DNA from: Gnetum montanum
Lineage: Eukaryota; Streptophyta; Gnetopsida; Gnetales; Gnetaceae
NCBI GenBank assembly: GCA_015680685.1
Contig: MNCI01035354.1
Span: forward strand, 835,751 to 899,750
Direction: 5' to 3'
Length of the DNA: 64,000 nt
Under the pieces are notes generated by a model. That model did not search any database. It had not been told where the DNA came from and worked only from the letters and a program-made list of their open reading frames with translations. Position numbers and translations under genes: made by a program. This document shows, one piece after another, positions 12,700-24,369 of the stretch (its first letter is position 1; each line of letters begins with the position of its first letter).

Positions 12700-13406
12700 C
12701 TTAAACACTTGGATACTGATGGTGCCTCTTCCAAGAAAGGATGTGGAGCAAGAATAATGCATGTACCTCCTGGTGAAGCTCCTATCCTTAAAGCCATTAA
12801 TTTCACACAACCTATGACTAAAAACATGGTCGAATATGAAGCACTTATACATCAGATCAAGCTAGCTCAATACTATGACTTACCCAAACTAAAATTCATA
12901 GTGACTCTCAACTAGTAGTAAATCAAGTCAATGGAATCTTTGATGATAAAGATGTCACGATGAAAGCATATAAAGCTTATATTCTTAAACTTTTTAAAGA
13001 GTTTAAACACATAACCATTGAACATATACCAAAAGAAGAAAATTATGTCCCCAATGCACCAGCCCAAATGGCCACTACTTTAGATGTCCCTATTAAACAC
13101 AATGCTTGGGATTCAAAAATTATTATTGAAAAATTTAAGTCATATTCTATTCTTGATAATGTCTTTTCTTTTGAAGCATTTAACGATGTTAATCATGTTT
13201 GTAAATTTTTATTTTCAGAAGGAGAATTTAGTGATCAAGAAGATATATTAAAGGATGTTATATTCTTAAACAAAATATCTTTTGAAATAGCAGCTAGGGA
13301 AGCATTATTTGATGACTTACATACCAAAACCGTAGACTTATCTAAAAATACTAATTGGCAAATGTTAGCTAAAACTAAAATGATTCAAATTCAAAAGAAA
13401 GGATAA
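12700..13406 (+). pseudogene. Archaeal-type RNase H domain and linker upstream of RT
   Basis: The frame at 12709 reads DTDGASSKKGCGARIMHVPP, with the first catalytic Asp and the glycine-rich strand of RNase H, followed by NMVEYEALIH, where E is the second catalytic residue. After a stop at about 12914 a second frame (12960-13406) gives MKAYKAYILKLFKEFKHITI, then EHIPKEENYVPNA, the conserved C-terminal block of plant archaeal-type RNase H. A 90-residue linker follows. The usual GDSQLVVNQ segment is degraded around 12905-12935. The domain precedes RT, whereas in textbook Tat/Ogre elements it follows the gypsy RNase H. Confidence 0.7.
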
Positions 13407-13429
13407 TAATACCCTATTAAAATAGGAGT

Positions 13430-14330
13430 TTGTTTACATGCAGATGAAAACCAAAGCCTAGTTGAATTACTACATGAGTTTAATGATGTTTTGGCTTTGA
13501 CTTACGAAGATCTTAGATCTTTCAATCCATCAATCATGACATAGACAATCCCCCTTAAGTTAGAAATGAAACCATGTAGGTAAAAACTTAGACCTGTAAA
13601 TCCCAAGATTAAAACCCTAATGAAAGCAGAAATCAATAAGCTCCTAGAATCCAAGATTATTTACCTTGTGAGACATTCAAGTTGGATATCAAACTTAGTG
13701 CCCAGTAGGAAATGAACTGGCAAGTTAAGGTTATGTATCACTTTTTGTAACCTTAATACTTCTTGCATTAAGGCTAATTATCCACTCCCTCTTATGGAGG
13801 AGCTATTGCAAATTGTGAATGGTGCTCAAATGTATTCCTTTTAGACGGATATTCAGGATATAATCAAATCTTAGTGAGTAAGAAAGACCAGTATAAAATG
13901 GCTTTTACGACAAAATGGGGAACTTTTCAATTTGCTAAAATGCCCTTTAGTCTCATAAACATCGGTTCTACCTTTTAAAGAGCTATGAACAAAAATTTTG
14001 AGTGGCTAATTAGGAAGTACATTATTATTTACCTAGATGATTTAATCATTTTCTCCAAAGATTGGGGTACACACCTTAGAGACCTTAGAAATATTTTTAT
14101 AAGATGTAGACGATTTGGCATCAATTTGAATGCAAAGAAATCCATCTTTGGTGTTCAAAGTGGTAAATTTCTAGGTCATATAATAACTAAGGAAGGAATT
14201 ACAATTGATCTCAAGTGGGTAAATGCACTTTTAGAAGTACCTTACCCTTTATCTAAGACTGATCTAAGGGATTTCTTTGGGAAGATTAATTTTGTTAGAT
14301 AATTTATCCGTATCTATGTTGAATTGGTTA
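13430..14330 (+). pseudogene. Ty3/gypsy reverse transcriptase remnant
   Basis: Broken frames give LLHEFNDVLALTYEDLRSF, then LRPVNPKIK, SSWISNLVPSRK, DGYSGYNQILVSKKDQYKMA and FTTKWGTFQFAKMPF. An open frame at 13985-14302 carries the catalytic YLDD box in IIYLDDLIIFSKD, then LNAKKSIFGVQSGKFLGHII and LRDFFGKINFVR. These are the standard RT motifs in the right order. Stops at 13542-13544, 13900s and 14300 region make it non-functional. Confidence 0.85.
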
Positions 14331-14389
14331 AAGCATTGAATGAGATGCTTAATATGCTTTTTCTAGCAATGTTACTATCACTGTTATTT

Positions 14390-14660
14390 TAATCCATGAT
14401 GTAGTTGATCAAGGTGAGAGACCCATAGCTTTCATGTCCACGCCTTTAAAGAATGCAAAATTAAAATACTCGCCCATAGAGAAACAATTGTATGTTGTGA
14501 TAAAGGCCTTAAAGAAGGTTCGCTACTATTTGTTAAATGCGAAGGTTTTTGTCATTGTCCCTAATCAAGCCACTATTGCTTTAGCTAAATTACAAGACCC
14601 TAGTGAAAAACGTGCTAAATGGGTTATGAAGTTGCAAGAGTTTGATATTCAATGAAAGGT
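14390..14660 (+). pseudogene. Gypsy RNase H remnant
   Basis: The frame at 14434-14655 encodes FMSTPLKNAKLKYSPIEKQL, then YVVIKALKKVRYYLL and a C-terminal WVMKLQEFDIQ. This is the typical gypsy RNase H pattern following RT. The N-terminal DAS motif is lost in the degraded stretch 14300-14400. Confidence 0.8.
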
Positions 14661-14929
14661 AGACAAGTTAGTTAGAGGAATTGATCTTGCCAAGCTAATC
14701 GTCAAAACCTCAACTTCAAGAAATTGTGATGCACCCAAAGATAAAGAATCAATTCCTCTTCACATATTACCTGTTGACAAGGAAAACGATATCCCATTTA
14801 CTCCCAATTGATTGCATGATCCATGGTATGGTGATGTTAAATTTTATCAAACTTTCCATCGTTGTCCTTCGAATTTACCTAAATATAAAAGAAATTTTTA
14901 AGTATTGAAATGTTCTAAATTTACTCTAA

Positions 14930-16040
14930 TTAGTGGTGAACTATTTAGAAAGAATTTCCAATGAATATACCTTAAGTGCATAAACCAAGAACAAACTAAC
15001 AATGCTTTAAAATAGCTCCATGATGAAGGACATCTATGATATCATTCGTTAGTTCATAAAATTGTGAGTGTTGGTTATTATTGGCCCACTATGATTAATG
15101 ATGCGTACAACCTAGTTAGAACTTGTGTTTAATGTCAAATATTTAAAGGTAAAGATCCCAAGAGTTAAGCCCCTTTATAGCCAATAATAGAAACTAGACC
15201 ATTTGCACAATGGGCTTTAGATTTTATTGGAGTGATTAATCCTTTGTCTACTACCCTATATAAATTTATTTTAACAGCCACTAATTATTGCATACATTGT
15301 TAGAAGTAAAAGCAACTAAAATCGCATCATCTCATGAAGTTATTCACTTATTAGAAAACGATATAATCTCTAGATATGGGTATTCTTATACTTTAGTAGT
15401 TGACAATGGGCACACCTATATCTCCACAGAGTTTACAAATTAGTCTAGAGAGCATAATCTTATTATCAAGCCTATAACCAAATATTATCCACAAGGTAAT
15501 GGTTTGGCTGAGTCCTCCAACAAAGTTATATTTGATGGAGTTAAGAAAATGATGGCTCAAAACCCACGAACTTGGCATGAACAATTGGGTAGTTTGGGCA
15601 AATAGGATTTGTTATAAAGAATTAATCAAAACTACACCATATGATTTAGTGTATGGACAAGAACCAATATTGTCAATACATTGCAAATTCCTACATATCA
15701 ATTTTTCTTGGACTACTTATCAACTAACGAACATTTAATATCATGTACATATGACATTTGGAATTTAGAGCTTAAAAGGATTAAAGTAATTGAAAATTTG
15801 TTTATTCATCAACAAATTGTTAAAAAAATGTTTGATAAGAAATATGCAACCAAAGTGTTTCAAGTAGACAACTTGGTCCTTAAGAGAGATAGAGCATCTA
15901 GGCAAACCAACCCTGAAACTAAGTCTTCTCTTATGTGGTCAGGCCATTCCAAGTTACAAATGTCATTGGCCCTAATCTTTATAAAATTACTAACTTGCAA
16001 GAATATAAGTTACATAGAAATTTTAATGCATTTCATCTAA
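14930..16040 (+). pseudogene. Ty3/gypsy integrase remnant
   Basis: A zinc-binding part is readable at about 15020-15150 (LHDEGH ... YYWPTM ... C--CQIFKGK, the second Cys interrupted by a stop). The core follows: QWALDFIGVI with the first Asp, VVDNGHTYISTEF with the second Asp, and YYPQGNGLAESSNK with the catalytic Glu. The final frame (15681-16040) resembles the integrase C-terminal domain (KVFQVDNLVLKRD). Several stops and frameshifts are present. Confidence 0.8.
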
Positions 16041-17452
16041 AGCATTTCTACTTAGGTGGCCCATGTGGACACCTGGTAGATCCTTAGTTGCATGTTTTCT
16101 TTCCCTTCATCATGCATTTCATTTGTATATGGTTACATTTGAATATTTTCTTTGCACTTCCATCATTTCTTTCTTAGCACATTGGCTTTGGTTTGATTTA
16201 TGCTTTTCAACATGATTTTAGTAATCATTATGATCATTTAGGTTACTATGCATTGGGTCATCATAACACCATTTGAAAATAATGCAAGTATAATGCTTTA
16301 TATGATATATCATATTAGTATTATATAAAATCTTCTTTATATGATATATTTCAATAATGCTATGATTCTTCCCAATCTATTTCAAGGTTCTAGTTTTATT
16401 AATTATGTTGGATTATGGAGGATGGAATTTATGCTAACTTATCATGTCATCATCACGATCATGTGAATGTAGGATATGTGAAGTTGAAGAATGGTTAGCC
16501 ACAATCACTAGGTGACCTTGGAAAATGTCATTTTCCCTCTCATAAGCCCCAACCCTCAAGTGTGATGATCCTTGGCTATCCTATGAGCAACAAGGTGAAG
16601 TGTGTTCATTGCCACTTGAGAATCCTTAGCTACCCAAAAGACCTACTATGATGCCATCTAGATTGTAATTAAAAGGCACATACACGAGGGTTGAATTACA
16701 CCATGGGCAAAGTTCCGAAAGGAACATGTTCTTTGGTAGTGTAGCTAATTGACCAGACTCATGTTGGAATTCCTACCTTCAGAATGAAGTACACCATGAG
16801 CAAAGTTTCCTAAAAAAGGACAAAAGAAAAAGAATGAGGACAATGTTCATTGGCAATGTAATAAGTTCTTGAATATGATGGGGTCTGGCAATAATCCTTA
16901 CCCTAGCCTCCATTTTCCTTTTAAACCTATTTCTCCAAAATTCAAAAAGAAAAAAGAGAAAAGCAAATAATCCCTTTTCACCCATTCCCTTTCTAAATGT
17001 CAAAAGAAAAGAGTCCCAAGGAAAAATCTGAAAGTTGTGACTAGCTATGATCTAAGATAAGCTTGTCCTCTTCATTAAGTTTGGCATAAGTCTTGTGGTC
17101 AAAGTAGTCCACATACTTTTTACTTGTACCTTGTAAGAAGATTGGGAATGAGATTTTAATTATATCCTTTAACTATATATATATATATATATAGTTAAAG
17201 TTATCATTTATAAAGAGTATATGTTTTGACCTTAATTAAATAAGATGGTATGGCAAGGGTGGTCCATGTTTAGTTCTCTCTTGATTATATGGTTATTTTA
17301 ATCATGTTTAGATCATTATAGTTTGCTATCAAACTTCAATTTGTCTATGTTTTATGATCTTTACAATCATCTATTTGTTGCATCTCCTTTTAAAATTTCT
17401 ATGGTTTTGTTGCTCCTTACATTTGCATGCAATTTCTAGTTTGGGGACTAAG
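16041..17452 (+). other. 3' noncoding part of the Tat-like element
   Basis: No coding potential is seen. Its position between integrase and a purine tract with LTR start fits the long 3' untranslated region usual in Tat elements. It contains a 34-bp perfect AT palindrome at 17167-17200. Confidence 0.45.
17167..17200. repeat. Perfect 34-bp palindrome with (TA)n core
   Basis: CTTTAACTA followed by a TA run and TAGTTAAAG reads the same on both strands over 34 bases. It could extrude as a cruciform or simply be an expanding TA microsatellite in a palindromic context. Confidence 0.8.
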
Positions 17453-17826
17453 TGTTGATGCTAACATCACCCATGCTAGACAAGGGGCCATGATTAATAG
17501 TTTTTATTCCATGAAAAAAAAAAGGAATCCTATGGGTTTTCTAACCATGCAAATTGTTTGTGATGGTGTTATAGATAAAGCAAAGTAAGTTGGATCTTGT
17601 TATTAAACCTTAATTCTACTTCTTGCAAGAATTTTTCTACCTGTGCATCAAATTTATAAGGAAGGATTATGCACTCCATGATAAGATACAAAAACCATAG
17701 TTACCCAACTTCGTTTCTTGATTGATTTCAAGGGCTAGACATAAAGAGGAATCACAAGTATTGGTTGGTGACATTCTAATTCAATATTCTCTCAAAGTAA
17801 AATAAAAAGAAATAAAAAATTAAAAA

Positions 17827-17864
<38 letters not shown>

Positions 17865-17992
17865 GCCTCCTCATTAATAAGAATATCTTTCATTGGATTG
17901 TGTTCATTTTTAAACTCCCTCTTCTTAATGTTTTGTGAAGTTGTCTTTAACAATCATCACTAACTTATGAAGATTTTTGTAGGTAGGTTATC
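17453..17992 (+). mobile_element. Probable 3' LTR start of the Tat-like element
   Basis: TGTTGATG begins directly after 'agtttggggactaag', a polypurine-tract arrangement common in plant LTR elements. A possible matching end (atcaaca) lies near 17985-17992. No second LTR copy was found for comparison, so the end is a guess. Confidence 0.35.
17829..17859. repeat. (GA)n microsatellite
   Basis: About 15 uninterrupted GA dinucleotides, flanked by AT-rich sequence. Confidence 0.95.
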
Positions 17993-18559
17993 AACACTAA
18001 TTTAAATGTCATAATGTTGCTTCAAGTTCCCATCCAAAATTAATGGATTACATGATATCCAAATTTAAAGGAAACTGGATTTCAAATTGCAGTTTGAATG
18101 TTATTCACTAATGTATCTCTTGGATTTTTCTTTTCTTTTTTAAAAATATTTGTTATTTACAAAACATTAATTCAAGATAGTCCACAAAAATAGTGCAATC
18201 ATTAAGCTTCTTAAAAAGGTTAATGTTAGAGTCAAGAGTTTTCCAGAAATCACCAAAGAGATTGGTGGCATACAAGGTGTAGTGCATGAAAATAGAACAA
18301 TGAATTTATTCATACAAAAGTCACCAAATCAGTCATTCCTCTAACACCACCAACCATTCATTCTTAGTAACTAACATGCAAATGACAAAAATAATGTGGA
18401 AAATACTCTAAGTGGTAGGAATGGCAGTTTCAATTCCATGATGTTTGCATGGAAATCACATCAATAGTTTGCTTGTATAGGATTTTGTGCTGGAGAGGAT
18501 GAACTTAGTTGACTCTAATAAAACCAAATGCTTAGATTTACTAAACCAAATGTATAGAT

Positions 18560-19350
18560 TAGGCACATATATGCAAAGCATCAAGGACATACTGTATTTG
18601 AAGTAGCGTCAACAACCAGTGAAAGTGCGAATGTGGGCAACATGGTGGTGGTGGACTCTACGCCTTGGGAGCCATAGATCTGAGAACGTGGGCAACATGG
18701 TGGTGGTGGTGGACATGGGAATTTAAAGGCATTGATAAGAAGTAGCTTATAAAAAGTGGCAACAGGTAGCAACCACAAGGGGAGGAATCAGGTGGCTCCC
18801 TCTCTCTCTCTCTCTCTGAGCATGGGCAACATCAACAAACAGCGTGTACTGGTAAGAGGCAACACATGGCAATCAATGGCAATAGTGACAGCAAGTACCA
18901 GTAGGCATGAATGGTGGTGGCAAATGGTGGTAACAGTAGTGCACAACATGAACAGTGGCATGTGGTAGTCAGTGACCAACAGCAATGATGTGTGGCGATT
19001 AGCGGCCAACAATAGTGGTGCATGGCAATCCTTAGTGATAACAGCAATGTGCGTCAATGATGGTAGGTGGTAGCAATAGCTCATGGCAGTGAGTAGTGAC
19101 AGTGCTAATGTGCATCAACGGTAGCAAGCAATGGCAAATAGTGCAAATGGCAATAAGTAATGAATGTAGTGGAGTTTTCATCCCTACAGTAGTAGGGTTT
19201 TCTACTCGATAGTGGATGCCACCAATGGCAACAATGCTATGAGCAATGATAGTGAATGGCGCTAGCACCACCATCATTGTCAGAATTACCTCCTCCTCCT
19301 CCTCCAGCAGCAATGGGAAAACCCATGCAAACCAACTAGCAGAGATAGCC
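18560..19350. repeat. GC-richer minisatellite island
   Basis: The words 'gtgggcaacatggtggtggtgg' (near 18637 and 18689) and then about 30-bp units of the form 'agtggcatgtggtagtcagtgaccaac' recur to about 19140. A (CT)n run lies at 18800-18818 and a (CTC)n run at 19287-19304. Translated products in all frames are low-complexity His/Cys/Leu-rich, which reflects the repeat and not a protein family. Confidence 0.65.
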
Positions 19351-20150
19351 TTAGCGCAACCAAAGTAGCCAAATGTTGTGCTTAATTGAGCTAAGTTCCA
19401 TTGTAGTCTTTTATTTATATTCAAGCGATTATGAATGCAAATCTTCATTACATGTCAAACATTAAGAACCCTGTCTATTTATGAAAATTAAATTACGTAA
19501 GATTTCATTTTCAAGAGCTATTATAGCTCATCCTTTTATATTATCTTGAAAGGTTTCTTTTCTCAAATAATTTTTGTTTCTTTAGAATGCCCTAATCTAA
19601 GGTCATTTAACCATTTAATGTAACATAGCCCTCTTTAGCTAAGACTATGCCTAGGTTTTCGTGCCCATACAGGAGGCACCCTAGGTAATAGTCTCCATAA
19701 ATGAGTTTTTTCAGGTGTTGATGTGTCCAAAATTTATGCATCAATAGTAACAAATGAAATGAGGTGCTAGCCAATTCAATGAAGCTACTTTGTATAGGGA
19801 AATGGTACTTTCCAATGTCTTTCCATGCCATTATTTGATGCATGAGGGCTGCAGCAAAATACTACAATATGTTTGAAAGGACACTTGTTCACATAACTCT
19901 TAGAAACATTAAAATTCTTGAATTACCTTTAACTCAATAAACAACAAGATATTCAATAATGGTAGAAGATTAGACGAAGAATTAGATCATGTTCACATTC
20001 AGAAAGATAGGATGTTTTTGTTCATGAGCATGCTAAGACACTGGAATAAGAAGGTTCAGAAACCGCTACTACTACAGTACCTTTGTAATTTTTGCTTATG
20101 CTTGGTATTATTCACAAGAAAATTGAACATTCTAGAGCATAAAAGAAAAG
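19351..20150. other. No gene recognised
   Basis: AT-rich sequence without a coding motif that I can support on either strand. Confidence 0.5.
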
Positions 20151-21170
20151 TTATTTTTTAAAGAGAAAGGGAATTTATATCCTGTATAAATTAAACACTT
20201 GTCAATTATAATATCTATGGTAGTCATAATTCACTACCATGGTGATTGTAACTTCCCCCATAGTGGTTATAACTTCCCTTAGTCGTTGCAACCAAATTTT
20301 AATTTCCCATGATGTTGTAACCATCAAACAAGATACTTGTCAACTATAGCTACTTAATCACCATGGTGGTGGTAACTACCAAACACTTATCAACTATAGC
20401 ATTTAACTCTATGGCAATTATAACTAACCCCCACAATGTTTGTAGCCCACCTTAATTTTTCATGATGTTTGTAACTACTTGGAAGCAACTATAAATAGAG
20501 CCTCAAGGATAAACAAAAGAATTTTTGGGAAAAAAGGATAACTTGGAAGAATATTGAAGATTTCTTGTAAAGTATGCTTGCTAAAGACATCAATTCAGCT
20601 ACTTTATTTTAATCTTATGAGTTCATTTATTCCCATTTTGTTTTAGTTACTTAGCTAATGGTTTAGATAGTATCGTGCTTGGCATTTGATTTTGGGATTT
20701 TTCTAGATTGCCTTTATAACTCTATTTTTGCACAATATTATAATCCTACTAAGGTTTGCCAAATAAGAGCTTATGTTGTATTAAAAAAGCATCTTAACTA
20801 ATTTAATAGTAATGTCTTATAGAAATTGTCTATTTGAGTTTAGGGAATCTAGAAAATTTTTGATACTTTGAGATAACTGAAATAGCTTCTTTATGTTTAA
20901 AGTTTATTGTCTTAATATTATAATTTTAAATTTGTCAAATTTTTCTAGAAGTTCTATTGTTTGCAATTCTTCACCCATATTAACTAGCCAAATAGAAGCT
21001 TGTACTTTGTCATTTACAAAGTGTTTTGTTAGTTAAATAAAAGTGTCTTTTATGAAATTGTTTGTTGAGCTCAGAGGGTTTAGATGATTCATAATAGATT
21101 GAATTGAAATAGCTTTATTGCGAAGTGTTTCCTCATGTCAGTTTATCTTGCTTAAATGTTTGAGATCCCA
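20150..21170 (+). mobile_element. LTR-like region with TATA box and internal duplication
   Basis: From 20200 to 20480 the word 'tggt-gtaacttcc' and relatives recur about seven times, as in a retroelement U3. A TATA box (ctataaatagagc) lies at about 20489. Downstream, 20759-20915 and 20990-21155 are diverged copies of the same segment (both start 'ccaaata-aagctt' and run through 'gaaatagctt-ttt'). Clear LTR ends were not found. Confidence 0.45.
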
Positions 21171-22278
21171 TACAAATCTGCTTTCTTTTCTCTTCTCTTT
21201 CTAAAACCCATTGAATCTCACTCTATTTCTAATTTTCTTATAAAATTTTCTTTCTAGGGAAAATTATTAGGAGATTGGCAAATTTCTGCTCAAATGTTTT
21301 TGAGAAATTTAATTTGTTATAAGTAATATACTATAGGGACTGTATAGACTAAGTGATTTGACAAAATAGGAACCTTTAACAACTCACAATATTTGACAAA
21401 GTTAGCTGAATTGCTTTTATGATAGCTAATTATAGTTTCATACATAAGTCCAAGTATTTCAACATTCACAACAGCAACTATGCATACTCATAATTAGTTT
21501 GTTTCATAATCACTAAGTTTATTTGGAGGTATTTGTGCCTTGGTATTGCCAAAAGACTAGCAAGCACTTAAACCCTATTTGAAGAACACCTTTGCTTCCT
21601 ATGACTCTCAAAGTCATGAGACTCGAAGGCACAATGTTGGTGGTTTGGTCCCAAATGGTTGCCAACAATAGCATATATGAGAAAGAGTTGTAAGCTATTT
21701 TTCGAGCAATTAAGCATTAGAGGCATTACTTGTTGCCCAAAGAGTTTACTTTGATGACGGACAAAAAAGCACTTTAATTTCTAAACTCTTAAAAGAAGTT
21801 GAGTGCAAAGCACATGAAGTGGGTTGCATAGTTATAGGAGTTCAATTTTGTATTGAAGCACAAAAGTGGAAAAGCTAATGTGGTGATTGATGCATTGTCT
21901 AGGATTCATGTGGTAAATTCTAGTGTACCTTATGTGGAAGGTATGTGTGATTTTGTTGATTTGTATAAGCATGATATTTATTTTGGACAAGTTTTCAGGA
22001 GCCTTAAAGAGCCATTATTAAGTTGGATAGATGAGTGGAGGGACTATCATATTCAAGATGAATTGTTATTTAAAAATGGGAAGGTATGTGTTCCTAATTG
22101 TAATTTTAGAAAAAATATTTTGTTAAAAAAGCATTATTTTTGGTATGGTAGGTCATATGGATAGGGATGAAACATTGGAACTTATGGGTGGGCATTATGT
22201 TTTGCTTCATATGACAACTGAAGTTTCAAAATTATGAAGGAGTATTTGATGTGTTAGAAATATAAAAGAGGTAAAGAA

Positions 22279-22860
22279 GTGAATGTATATTATATGTCTT
22301 TGCCAATTCCCAAGGGTCCATTGAAAAGTGTGTCAATGGATTTTGTGCGTGATATTCCAAAAATCAAAAGCAAAAATGATGCAATTTTTATTGATGTGGA
22401 TAGGTTCTCCAAGATGACATACTTCATTTTGTGCAAGAGGATGAGTGATGCTTCTCGTGTTTCAAATTTGTTTTTCAACATGTTGTGAAGTTGCATGGAA
22501 TCCCTTTAGATATTATTAGTGACGAAGACTCCAAATTTACAAGTCACTTTTGAAGGTCCATTTGGAAACTTTTAGGGACAAAGTTAAATTTTTCTAGTGC
22601 ATATCATCCATAGTTTGATGGGAAAACAAAGGTGGTTAACAAATCCTTACTAAACATATTATGATATTTGTGTGATGGACAATGAAATAGGTGGGAAAAC
22701 TTGTTGTCATGCTGATTTTTGTACAATAATGCTTTTCATGTTGTTATTAGTAAAAGCTCATTTGAGGTTTACTATGATTTTTGCCCAAAGATGATGGACA
22801 CCTTGAAAAGCTTTGCTAATGAAGTCAACTTAGTGTTGATTTTGTGTAAGAGATAAGGGA
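22279..22860 (+). pseudogene. Chromovirus integrase catalytic core, broken
   Basis: The first Asp is kept in SVSMDFVRDIP. The frame breaks after 22488, and later motifs are readable only across frames (LHGIPLDIISDEDSKF-like, then a YHP-like stretch near 22600). The coding line is cut at about 22912 by an LTR and continues at about 23880. Confidence 0.75.
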
Positions 22861-22912
22861 TCTCCATGCACAAGTGAAATCAAATCCTAAGAAGAAGACT
22901 AAATAGAGAGTC

Positions 22913-23860
22913 TTGTGCAGGGACATCTCATCTGATCCCCTTTGTTCCTTCCATACATTTGTGTTTATAGGTATCGGGCTTGATGAAGACATCTTAGAGG
23001 GCAAGAATATGTCTTGGCTAAGACTAGGGGCTAATAAAGATGTATTAGGATCAAAGAAGACATCTTGTTGAAAGTGCAATCTTCTTTGGAAAAACTTCTT
23101 GCTATAGAGAATACATCTTGCACAAGGTGTCTCCTACTAGAAGGAGACATCTTACCTACACAACAGACATTATCCCTATAAGTTGAGTTTTGATAGGAGA
23201 CGTCTTCCCAAGGCCAGAGACAATGTGTGCATTTGGGGAAACTTTCAAAATTTCCCATTCCAATTTAGAAAATAACTAGGGTAAGTTAAAAAATGATGGA
23301 AATAGTTGGAGAGAAGGTGGGAGGTCCATGGAAATAATTGAAGAACCTCAAGTTGAGCTGAGGGAAGGCTTCTAGGTTTATTATCTCCTTGTTGTTCATA
23401 AATATTGATGTAATTTATAATTATTGGTACCATAAGTGAGAAAGAGAGCTTGTTAATATGAAGAGCTTAGCAAGAGACGGTGCAAGAGCACATTGAGTGA
23501 GAGTGCAATTGGTGATTGCAACTCTAGGGTCAAATTATGTGGTGTGTTGACATGTGTGTCCTAGTCTCTTGTATCTTACTTATGTGTTGAGATCTCAGTT
23601 CTGATTGGGAAGAGATTCTCTTTTAGTTGTGTCTTGCATTGAGAATAGCCATTATATAGTTGTAGAGCATTATGCTCTGTAATATCATTTGAGTGTGAAA
23701 GGTTTTGGATGTTTATGGGTTTTGAGAACCCTGTTATAATCTTCTAATTGAATAATTAAAAACAATTAGTTTTCTTGTTTTCTAGCAAATTAATTATCTT
23801 TTCATAATATCTAGATTTAGTATTTGAATATGATTAATTAGTAAAGTAAACTTGATCTAG
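22913..23860 (+). mobile_element. LTR inserted in integrase, same family as the 3' LTR
   Basis: Starting ttgtgcagggacatct, it matches the 3' LTR start tggtgtagggacacct and continues similarly ('ccttgttc', 'tacat-tgtgttt', 'gaagacatctt'). Near its end both share 'ccctgttataatcttct' and 'gttttcttgttttctagca-att'. It lies between the integrase core and its C-terminal domain and has no internal coding region, so it is a solo LTR or a recombination product. It is about 180-200 bp shorter than the 3' LTR because it lacks the internal duplication seen there. Confidence 0.7.
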
Positions 23861-23875
23861 AGTCCTCAAGAGACA

Positions 23876-24312
23876 TGAGGGCAAACAAAAGCCAAATTTT
23901 GTTGTTGCTAACTTGGTTTGGGTGTACTTGAAGAAGAAGCAATTGAGAGGTGCTAACTTCTTAAAGTTGAAAGTTAAGAAGATGGGACCTTTCATAATTA
24001 AGACCAAGATTAATGATAATGCTTTTGAAATTGATTTACTAAATGATGTTGTTATGTCTTTTGTAATGTTTCAGATCTTGTGCACTATCATGGACTAGTT
24101 GATGAGGAGACCATATGCCACAACATTGATGAGTTGAAGGGGTCTATTATTTAGTCCAAGCCTTTAGTGGATAGGAAGGTAGTTGTACTTAAGCAGAGGG
24201 AAGCTTCTAACACTAAAGGAGTAAAGAGGAATGAGTACTTGATCCATTGGAAATATCAGTCCATTGATAATGTTGTATGGGTCCATAAAACCAAATTTCA
24301 TATGTAGGCAAT
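23876..24312 (+). pseudogene. Integrase C-terminal domain and chromodomain
   Basis: The frame at 23913-24098 reads VYLKKKQLRGANFLKLKVKK, then MGPFIIKTKINDNAFEIDL, the GPF/Y-type C-terminal region of Ty3/gypsy integrases. About 65 bases after a stop, a second stretch (24170-24305) reads NEYLIHWKYQSIDNVVWVHK, a chromodomain pattern with its conserved Tyr and Trp residues. Chromodomains in these elements are known to direct insertion to particular chromatin. Frames are broken, so this is a relic. Confidence 0.75.
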
Positions 24313-24369
24313 CACTTCAACCCCTACTACCTTGTTCACATGGGTTTACTTTTTGAAGGAAGGGAGAGT

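Larger units (their letters stand above)
12150..17452 (+). mobile_element. Degenerate Ty3/gypsy retrotransposon, Tat-like, body
   Basis: Reading along the + strand, remnants occur in the order aspartic protease, archaeal-type RNase H, reverse transcriptase, gypsy RNase H, zinc-binding and catalytic integrase. About 1.4 kb of noncoding DNA follows, then a purine tract (about 17438-17452) and a likely LTR start. Two RNase H domains and a long 3' noncoding part are known features of the Tat lineage. Frames are broken by many stops and frameshifts, so the copy is dead. No 5' LTR or primer-binding site could be assigned; the tandem array at 9.0-11.6 kb may or may not belong to it. Confidence 0.75.
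21670..24310 (+). mobile_element. Chromovirus (Ty3/gypsy) 3' pol fragment
   Basis: The fragment carries the end of RNase H (HMKWVA...NFVLKHKSGKANVV, then DALSRIH at about 21880-21906) and an integrase zinc finger remnant (22150-22270). The integrase core follows with SMDFVRDIPK and DRFSKMTYFI (22330-22435), TKTPNLQ in place of the usual DRDxKF, and a decayed YHPQTDGQTE region at about 22600. After an inserted LTR the integrase C-terminal domain resumes at 23880, followed by a chromodomain. RT, protease and gag are absent, so the copy is 5' truncated. Confidence 0.85.

Noticed and set aside
18788-19448. Long minus-strand His/Cys-rich frames
   Set aside because: They translate the minisatellite; no domain.
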